The position numbers and the translations under genes are program-made. Positions 57,485 to 64,000 of a stretch of 64,000 nucleotides of DNA are shown here, piece after piece. The stretch lies in assembly GCA_030374805.1 (NCBI GenBank), contig JARGSG010000042.1:410292-474291 (forward strand), read 5' to 3'. Numbering within the stretch: position 1 is the stretch's first letter; each line of letters starts with the position of its first letter. The stretch is from Gracilaria gracilis. Its lineage: Eukaryota > Rhodophyta > Florideophyceae > Gracilariales > Gracilariaceae. The notes under the pieces were generated by a model. That model ran no database searches. It had not been told where the DNA came from and saw only the letters and a list, made by a program, of their open reading frames with translations.

Positions 57485-58509
57485 ACTCTTCAAGACGTAT
57501 TGAAACTCCGAGCTGTAGAGCAAACCCCAAAGAGGGTACGTGTCCACCAGGGTGTCCGAGTCCTGCTCCCACAAAAGGGCGAACTCAAAAGTAGAGCTCT
57601 CTGCCCGTGCGCGTGCCGCGTGGCAGCCGGGTGTAAACCGGAGACGGTACTGGAATAACCTGCAGAGGTTAAGAAGAGCGTGGGCCTAGAGAGGAATAAC
57701 CGACGACGGATCAAGAGAGAACGAGTCTAGAAATGGAGCGAACGGTGCCGTAAGGCGGTGTAATGCTCCTACGGAGAACCACACGAGCGAAGCTACGGCC
57801 CGTGCCAACGGCGGGAACAGGGCCGGTAGCGGAACGAGACACACACACACGCGTGTCCAAATATAACTCTATACAGAGGCAGAAGCGAGACCTGCACCAG
57901 GAAAACGATGAACTAAACAAAGATCCGGTACTTCGGTGAACGACAACAATACAACCTGATACTGGGGTGATCAGTGAAACAAGCCAGAAACTGGTAGTAA
58001 ATAACTTCCTTAGGGACCCTGAGGGGTGATTGTACCGAGACCAGTCGTGGTTACTCTCCTTAGAGGAGCCGTGAACCTACGTAGGCAGTAGCAACCATGG
58101 CCCGACCTTCGGGATGAAGACCACGTACTTCAGGAAGAAGATACGACTCAGGTGAGTTTTATTTAGTGGCTCCAGGGCGAGATCGCCCGAGCATATATAC
58201 TATCTACTGTATCTAGGGCTGCGCACTCCCACGAGGGCTCTACACGTGGAAAACCCAGTGTCAGTGTGCCAAAGTATCTACCCAGCGGGTGTGACGCCAA
58301 ATATTTGCACAAATATGCCACAAGGCCCTTCTGTACACCTATTTCATAGGTTCTATCCCCGATTCACCTAACAAGGTACGTCCCAACAATATTTCCAATT
58401 TCACCCGAAACGGGGTCCATATTCATAGTCTGACACGTCAGGGCTCAATGGATAGAGCTCCATTATGAGAACCATCATTGTGCCGACATCGAATTGCCAT
58501 TGTTCCACA
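57482..58509 (-). repeat. 3' LTR of gypsy-3 (1,028 bp; left edge inferred)
   Basis: The right edge is set by the polypurine tract. The left edge is put at TGAACTC, which gives the required terminal CA on the minus strand and coincides with the break in the MULE frame. Minus-strand signals include GTATATATGC (58191-58200) and AATAAA about 40 bases further on. Confidence 0.75.
58191..58200 (-). promoter_or_regulatory. TATA-like box in the gypsy-3 LTR
   Basis: GTATATATGC on the minus strand, mid-LTR, with an AATAAA signal about 30-40 bases downstream. This spacing suits an overlapping start and poly(A) region. Confidence 0.55.
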
Positions 58510-58522
58510 TCTCCCCCTCCTT
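58510..58522 (-). other. Polypurine tract of gypsy-3
   Basis: The minus-strand AAGGAGGGGGAGA primes plus-strand DNA synthesis next to the 3' LTR. It is shared with gypsy-2. Confidence 0.8.
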
Positions 58523-58590
58523 AGCCAAGGGTTCGCGTTTTGGTCGGCGAGAAGGCGCCAGCGACCGGTACGTAAATACTGATCCTCGGA

Positions 58591-60507
58591 ATGGCGGACT
58601 CCGAGACTTCGGCAATATCTTCACAGCTTCCTGAACCAACGCGTGGTACACGACATCACTCTTCTCCGACTTCGCGGCAAAAACTGTTATCTCCAACCTT
58701 CTCTCCTACAGCAGGAATGAATCCTTTCGCGACGAACCCGCTTCCGGGGAACGCTTCCTCAAGTGCCTCACAGGCGCCTTCGTCGAGTGCTGCTCCCGTC
58801 GAGAACCTTTCCTACTTAGGCTTTCAACAACTTCCTATGCAGGCGTCATCTCAGTTCCATTCGTCCCAAGCTATGGTGCCAGCTCATCAACCCTCGGGGT
58901 ATCAGCAGTCTTCTTACCAAATGGCAGGCTCGTCCGGATACTTCGGCGGGTTTAACTCGATGCCCCTCCCTCAACGAGGTTCTCACACACAGCCGCAGTA
59001 CCATCCATCTGGTTACCAACCTCCTGGCTACGTCTCCCAACAGGGCGCTCAACCTGGACAATCCTCGCAAGGCTACGATCCCGCAGCGCCTCCTCAGGCT
59101 CCCGATATCGACGCAGCGGCATGGAACTCCGAGCAAGCGATGCCGTTAACGGTCAATGTCAGGGGCTGGATCAGCTTGGAAAGTCTCCGTTTCAGACGGC
59201 CTCGGCAGCATGGCGAGGTGTATTGCCGTGCACCTTGGTTCCATCCGACGGCCGTAGCCGACGAGGCTCTTATTTTCTCGTATGCTGAGAACGGTTACCT
59301 CCCAGGTGGGCTCCGTCGCGAAGTAGTTCGGTCCAGAAGCTGGCGTCTCCGAGTGGCGGTCGATCCCCAGCACCTGTTCTGTGCGGGCGGTGATTCCCTT
59401 AGTCGCACTAGGGCACTGTGGGCTCGTACTGCCTGTGAAGGAGCTAGCCGTGTTCGATCGGATCACTTGGTACCGTTGCGGTTCAACTTTGACGTGTCAC
59501 ATTTCCGAACTTTCGGCGAGAGATCCTACGGATACACATTAGCGGATTTCAACGAATCTCCCCATAGGGCTGAGGTACCGAACGTGGTCGATGGTTTGCT
59601 TCTCTGGACTTGTCCCCTTCTTTGGGCGGAATTCCAATACCTTCGGCGATCATCCAATGATTTCTTGTGGAGCTTTGAGCGTCGTGTTCGGATCGAGCGA
59701 AGCTCGCGGTCCCTTCGAGGGTTCCTGATTCCGTATCCATACTTGGAGGCTGATCGATTGCGCTACAACTCCCTGCCGGGGCGATACGCTGCGCTTCCCA
59801 GCTGGTGGGCGAATGTCGAGGTCTCGCGAGGGTGCTACGCCGAACTTCCTCCATGCCTCTACTATGTAGGCTGTAGAATGTTGAGCGATCCCTGCTCTGG
59901 GTACTGGACGCTCTTTGCGGCGGAGTGGGGTGCCCGCGTGGCGGTACATCTCCTGTGGGATACGTACGATCATTACCGTCTCTGGTACCTCCCTCCGATG
60001 CTCCGATGGATTATCCGGCGACAAGATCTGTCTATACCCTTGGGGTCCGATTTCAACCAGGAAGAGGTTTACCTGCTCCTACGCTTCATCGAGGCCGTCG
60101 ATTGGGACCGGATTCCGGTGCACTGGCAGCCAGAAGGTGGTCCTCGCGGCAACGACCGATCACCGGGAAGAATATCCACCCGTTCGGGGACCTTCGCGTA
60201 CTACGATCCGTGGGAACGGCAAATGATCTCCGAAGCTCATGCGAGAGCAATGATGCGGGCCCCTAGGGCTATGCCGATTGGAAACCCGACTGGGTTCGTA
60301 TTCCCTGACGACTATGGTCCTCCAGCGGACTGGGCCGATCCCTCCTTAGACCATGGTGATGGCGAGGTGGTGGACGGCGACATCCCCCTTGTAGGTGTTC
60401 CGAATACGGGCGCTGACGCGGCGCAGGTCCCTTCGGAGGGCACTCAAGCTCCCGCGGGTTGGGGTCTTGCGACGCAGGATCCCGGAAACAACGCTGGTCA
60501 CCAGTAG
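58591..60507 (+). CDS. 638-residue antisense gene of gypsy-3, unknown family
   Basis: The ATG at 58591 lies 69 bases from the polypurine tract, so its transcript must start in the LTR or very close to it, opposite to the element's own. Residues 1-40 are Ser/Thr-rich. About 45-185 form a low-complexity Ser/Gln/Pro/Gly/Tyr region with repeated SGYQ, SSYQ and GYQPPGY motifs, prion-like in composition. About 190-560 look folded, rich in Trp, Arg and Tyr, for example WISLESLRFRRPRQHGEVY and LLRFIEAVDWDRIP. The C-terminal 80 are acidic and Pro/Gly-rich. There is no zinc finger, membrane segment or enzyme motif. The frame has no stop although the pol of the same element has at least one nonsense codon and a frameshift, which argues for real coding. 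An envelope-like or chromatin role cannot be supported. Confidence 0.6.
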   Translation: MADSETSAISSQLPEPTRGTRHHSSPTSRQKLLSPTFSPTAGMNPFATNPLPGNASSSASQAPSSSAAPVENLSYLGFQQLPMQASSQFHSSQAMVPAHQPSGYQQSSYQMAGSSGYFGGFNSMPLPQRGSHTQPQYHPSGYQPPGYVSQQGAQPGQSSQGYDPAAPPQAPDIDAAAWNSEQAMPLTVNVRGWISLESLRFRRPRQHGEVYCRAPWFHPTAVADEALIFSYAENGYLPGGLRREVVRSRSWRLRVAVDPQHLFCAGGDSLSRTRALWARTACEGASRVRSDHLVPLRFNFDVSHFRTFGERSYGYTLADFNESPHRAEVPNVVDGLLLWTCPLLWAEFQYLRRSSNDFLWSFERRVRIERSSRSLRGFLIPYPYLEADRLRYNSLPGRYAALPSWWANVEVSRGCYAELPPCLYYVGCRMLSDPCSGYWTLFAAEWGARVAVHLLWDTYDHYRLWYLPPMLRWIIRRQDLSIPLGSDFNQEEVYLLLRFIEAVDWDRIPVHWQPEGGPRGNDRSPGRISTRSGTFAYYDPWERQMISEAHARAMMRAPRAMPIGNPTGFVFPDDYGPPADWADPSLDHGDGEVVDGDIPLVGVPNTGADAAQVPSEGTQAPAGWGLATQDPGNNAGHQ

Positions 60508-60887
60508 TCTGGGCAGGGTGCCTGAGGGCGTGTAGTTCTGTCGCCCAGATACGATAAACCCAATTAGACCACAGCTTGGCATTACTTCTCTCCTCCTGTA
60601 GGATCTTTCTCCTGTTCGAGCTTCTTTCATACTTCCTTCCTTTTCATTCTTCATTTTCTAACCAGGATGCACTTCATTTCCATTCGTGGCAACATCTTTC
60701 TAGATACTTCATGACTTCTTACTTCTTAGTTCCGTTATACGGCGGTGAACCGACAATTCGGTGCGTTCTTTCTTTGTTCATACTGTACATAAGACCAACG
60801 TTGTTGGTGTCTTCTCTTCTCTTCTTAGAGCTCCTCGCAACCTACCGCGTAGCGGCACACCATAATTACCCCATGTCGGTGACAGTT
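60508..60887. other. Spacer between antisense gene and chromodomain
   Basis: 380 bases, pyrimidine-rich on the plus strand, no coding signal on either strand. The two genes converge here, so it should hold their 3' ends. Confidence 0.6.
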
Positions 60888-61184
60888 CTATCCCACTTGG
60901 GCGTTATCCAGAGTTGGGGGTAATGCGGACCGGGTTCTTCGGTGATAAGCGATAATCTTGGACCTCGGAAGGTGCTCAATTGGCTCCCAAGTGTCCCGCT
61001 CTGGGGGATAGCCGTACCAAAGAACGCGATAGATTACTTTCCCGTCCTGGGCAACACCGTGCTTCACGATACGATAAACCACGAAATCCTGTGGGTACAC
61101 CCCGACGTCTTCGGTTCCTTTGGTTGTTCCCGACATTGGGCTTTGCTTCTCTACGTACCCCGAGCGGGTACACGCAAGCAACAA
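60888..61184 (-). CDS. Gypsy-3 chromodomain (C-terminus of integrase)
   Basis: Reads DFVVYRIVKHGVAQDGK, then YRVLWYGYPPERDTWEPIEHL and an RSKIIAYHRR tail. The Tyr, Trp and Trp of the aromatic cage appear present, so methyl-lysine binding is plausible. It ends NAQVG-stop like gypsy-2. The frame to the integrase upstream is not traced without interruption. Confidence 0.85.
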   Translation of the reverse strand: MLLACTRSGYVEKQSPMSGTTKGTEDVGVYPQDFVVYRIVKHGVAQDGKVIYRVLWYGYPPERDTWEPIEHLPRSKIIAYHRRTRSALPPTLDNAQVG

Positions 61185-62267
61185 CGGGTTGCCGGCTTCG
61201 GTGAGGTGGGGGTGTCTCGTTGATGAGAGCGCTAACCGTCACGACGGGGAATGGCTAACTTCCGTTTTCGGCTGCCAATCTCCACGAAAGTGGCTTACGG
61301 TGAAAGCTCTTCACTTCCGGAGTCCGGTGAACTAACCTCCTTTCCCAGCGGGCATCAACTTTAACTAACGACGACGTTCCTGATCCAGGCGAAGTTGCTC
61401 CCCGACGTGGGAGAGCCGTTGCGACGGAGATACTGGGTTGCACACTCCCTGTGCCGGGTGGCGGATTGGTCGGGCCACGGCGCTGTATTGCGTCGCATGC
61501 GCGCGCACTTGCCGAGTGCCGACCAATCGGAACAGTTTGTACTACTCCACGTGGCAGAGTGCTAGCCAATCCGGTGGCGTTGCACACTCAGTGGGGATTT
61601 CCGTGCACGGCGCTGTCCTACTGAGGGCTTCTGCGCCACACGATGCTCCTGAGAGGGCTTCTCCGATGCTTTTCATGAACTTCCCTTTCTAAACCAGGCT
61701 CTACGACCTTATCCACAAGGATCCTTCGCTTCCCCACACCTACCGTGGGCACTTCCCATGGGGCTAATCACTGCGCTGACCCATTGACGGGTCGGCGGAA
61801 ACCGTCTTTTCGGTACGTCTTGCCTTCTGCGCCTCTTCCGAGCGAGGCGTAGAGGTAGCCAACGACTTGGACGCCGGCCCACGAGGGTTCTCATCACTAA
61901 CAGTGGTCTTCCCCGCAGGGGTATCTTCGTCTTCATTACTGACATTTGCCTCGACCGAGGATCCCACACGCGTGTGCGTTAGCGGCGATATTCCCGATCC
62001 GGGCTCCTGTCTCTTTGGGAGCTCAAGCACGTCAGCCAATCCAGCAGATGCTGAAGCAGCCTGAGCTCGATTACGTGAGTCCTCCCCCTCCTTAGGGTGC
62101 GATACGGCAGGTGATACTACAGTAGCCGGGGGTTGAACTCGAGTTGAGTGCGTAGGCGTAGCTCGAGTGGGTGGGCTATCCTTGACTAGCTCTGATACCT
62201 GAAGTGGGTCCGATAAATCCCTTTCCTGGTGCGGGAGAATCGACGGGCGGTTCGCGCTGTACCTGTT
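61185..62267 (-). other. Linker region between integrase core and chromodomain
   Basis: Hydrophilic, Ser/Thr/Pro-rich in several short minus-strand frames, with stops and frame changes. Gypsy-2 has an equivalent long tail in one frame (44.5-45.2 kb), so this is probably a decayed integrase tail. Confidence 0.55.
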
Positions 62268-63661
62268 TCATTCCGTTCCTTCCTGTGTTGCAGGTACTCC
62301 AGTTCCGGTTTCCGGTAGCGTTACCAATTCTTGGAGTGGGCTCGGTGCCCTGTAGACGCGATCGCGTGATATCCGTTCGTGTTGGTTATTAATTTCCAGC
62401 ACGACGGTGTCTTCAGACATGGAAATAACCTTGTAGGGTCCATCCAAAATCGGCGATAACTTGTGGCGGCGTTCGTTCTCCGGGTTGTAATACTCCTTAC
62501 GAAGGAACACATAATCTCCTACCTGTAGGTTAGGCAACGGTTTCCGAATTCGGCTATCAAAGTTGCGCTTGTAGGCGAGCTGAGCCCTGTCCATAGAGGC
62601 ACGTGCTGCAGGTACCAGCTTGGTGAACCATTTCTTCCACGCATCGCGGTACAAGCCCGGTGACGGGAACGTATCCAGAGTTGGCTGCGCCTCGATGGCT
62701 AGAGGAGGTGATCTCCTCGACAGTACCAACTCAAATGGTGAAAGTCCTGTTACCCGATGAACCTGGGTGTTGTACGCATACGTGATAGCGTCCGTGAACT
62801 GATTCCACGTCTTGGGATGATCTGCCACATAGGATCTCAAAGCACCAAGGATGGTTCGATTAAATCTCTCTACTTGTCCGTTTGCTTGGGGATGGTAAGT
62901 CGTAGTGAATAAATTCCTATATCCAGGATCCTACACACATCTTGAAAGAACTTCGAGGTGAATTGAGAGCCGTTATCGGAAAGTAACTGTACCGGTGGGC
63001 CATACACAAAGACCCAGTGGGTAACAAACGCTTGAGCCACAGCGGCTGCTGTTATCCGTTTGAGCGGCACTGTTCTAACCAATTTAGAGAACCTGTCGGT
63101 GATGACCGGTAGGTACCGGTTCCCTCGAGAGGTCTTAATCAATTCTCCAAGAATGTCAATGTCGACGAACTCCAGCGGTGCCCGTGCGGGAAACAACGTT
63201 AACTTTTTCGAGTACTTTCTTAATTTGACGTCATTCTTGGCACAAGCCTGACAGGAGCGGCGGACTGCGTAACAGTCGAACGCCATTGCGGGCCAATAGA
63301 AATCCATTCTTAAGGTGAGATAAAGATTCCTTTCTCCCGGGTGGGCTCCCAACTTCACATAGTGAGACAAGTGCAGTACGCGACTCTGTAAGGAGTGAGG
63401 TACTACCATTTGTGGGTTGGTTTCAACAGTTCACACCAAGTAGCCTTGGTCATTCACCTGGAAAGGTGTCCTATACCCACCGTTCAGACGGGCCCTAATC
63501 TGTATACAAAAGTGATCCATCTGCTGTTCCCGTATCATCTCCTCGGGCGAAATCGGTACAAAAGACCCAGTATCCGGTTCTACAGTCTGTGTGGCGAGGA
63601 TATCGTCACACACATCATCCGATAGGATTTCTGTCTTCCTCTCATCGAGGTCACCAACCAT
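62268..63661 (-). pseudogene. Gypsy-3 integrase
   Basis: Zinc-binding region HLSHYVKLGAHPGE with CQACAKND. The catalytic core has VDIDILGELI (first Asp), ITDRFSKLVRTVPLK and LLSDNGSQFTSKFF (second Asp). The Glu region (VERFNRT) follows in another frame after a one-base loss near 62,918. The C-terminal GPY-like part has LSPILDGPYKVISMSEDTVV. An in-frame TGA at about 63,429 (CGA in the gypsy-2 position) lies before the zinc region. Confidence 0.85.
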
Positions 63662-63664
63662 AAA

Positions 63665-64000
63665 TCATGGTATCTCTTCCGCGTCCTCGGTGGGTTCAGC
63701 TTCTGATGCAGTGCCCAAACGGGATAGAGCGTCTGCCTGCAAGTTCAAGGAGCCTTTCTTGTACACTACTTCAAAGTCAAATTCCGAGAGCCGGAGTCTC
63801 CATCGCATCAGTCGTCCCGACGGTTCGGTAATTTCCATGAGCCAGCGTAGGCAAGAATGGTCCGTGTGTACCCGAAAGTGGGTTCCCATCAAGCATGGTT
63901 TCAACGTTGAGAGGGCCCATACAACGGCAAGGCATTCCTTCTCCGAAACGGAGCAATTCCGTTCGTGCACATTCAGTGATCTCGACCAATACCCGATAGG
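63665..64000 (-). CDS. Gypsy-3 RNase H, partial (continues beyond the window)
   Basis: Open to the window edge: PIGYWSRSLNVHERNCSVSE, ECLAVVWALSTLKP, VHTDHSCLRWLM and a C-terminal NLQADALSRL. The TDHS motif, damaged in gypsy-2, is intact here. The stop is at 63665-63667. Confidence 0.85.
   Translation of the reverse strand, partial: PIGYWSRSLNVHERNCSVSEKECLAVVWALSTLKPCLMGTHFRVHTDHSCLRWLMEITEPSGRLMRWRLRLSEFDFEVVYKKGSLNLQADALSRLGTASEAEPTEDAEEIP

Larger units (their letters stand above)
57482..64000 (-). mobile_element. Ty3/gypsy chromovirus gypsy-3, right part outside the window
   Basis: Minus strand: RNase H (entering from beyond 64,000), integrase, chromodomain, a 2.4-kb 3' region with an antisense gene, polypurine tract and 3' LTR. 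Pol is about as similar to gypsy-2 as separate families of one clade would be. The 5' LTR and gag are not in view. Confidence 0.88.

Overview
The window is eukaryotic nuclear DNA: spliced and single-exon host genes, a nuclear-type tRNA, and many class I and class II transposons, most of them decayed and several nested. No prokaryotic operon, CRISPR array or virus genome is visible. The compact host genes and this transposon mix (chromoviruses, copia, Plavaka-like, pogo-like, PIF/Harbinger, MULE with a Ulp1 protease) would fit a red alga such as a florideophyte. That assignment is an impression, not proven from the sequence.

Host part (about 3.4-5.9 kb). A five-finger C2H2 zinc-finger gene with one 80-nt GT-AG intron is followed by tRNA-Thr(UGU) on the minus strand, a small single-pass membrane protein gene, and VPS36 (ESCRT-II) on the minus strand. 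The last two genes converge with directly abutting stop codons. 1-3.4 kb and 5.9-8.2 kb hold no gene I can support.

8.2-29.7 kb. A truncated Ty3/gypsy element (gypsy-1: LTR, primer-binding site, broken gag) runs into the end of a Plavaka-like (CMC superfamily) DNA transposon, copy A, at 11,279. A second copy, B, lies inverted and ends at about 29,665. Each copy carries a transposase gene and a converging second gene. Between them are a hairpin-repeat array (17.36-19.1 kb) and a decayed gene joining a bacterial-type DNA amino-methyltransferase to a SET-like domain (19.5-22.6 kb).

29.75-34.76 kb. A pogo-like element has exact terminal repeats and a TA target duplication. A 2.9-kb Harbinger element has inserted in its right terminal repeat, with its own TAA duplication. 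34.89-35.10 kb is a 213-bp MITE placed tip to tail with a second Harbinger element.

35.1-53 kb is a three-level nest. The Myb-like gene of Harbinger-1 is split by a copia element (37,028-52,522), whose 3' LTR is in turn split by a 10.5-kb chromovirus (gypsy-2, 41,746-52,270, minus strand). LTR divergence agrees with this order: about 12 differences in 247 bp for copia and about 33 in 850 bp for gypsy-2.

53-57.5 kb is a MULE with an open Ulp1-type protease gene and a decayed FAR1/SWIM-type transposase. It is cut off by the LTR of gypsy-3. Gypsy-3 (57,482 to beyond the window, minus strand) has a damaged pol with an intact chromodomain. On its antisense strand, between chromodomain and 3' LTR, lies an undamaged 638-codon open frame of unknown family. 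This is the best candidate here for something not described.
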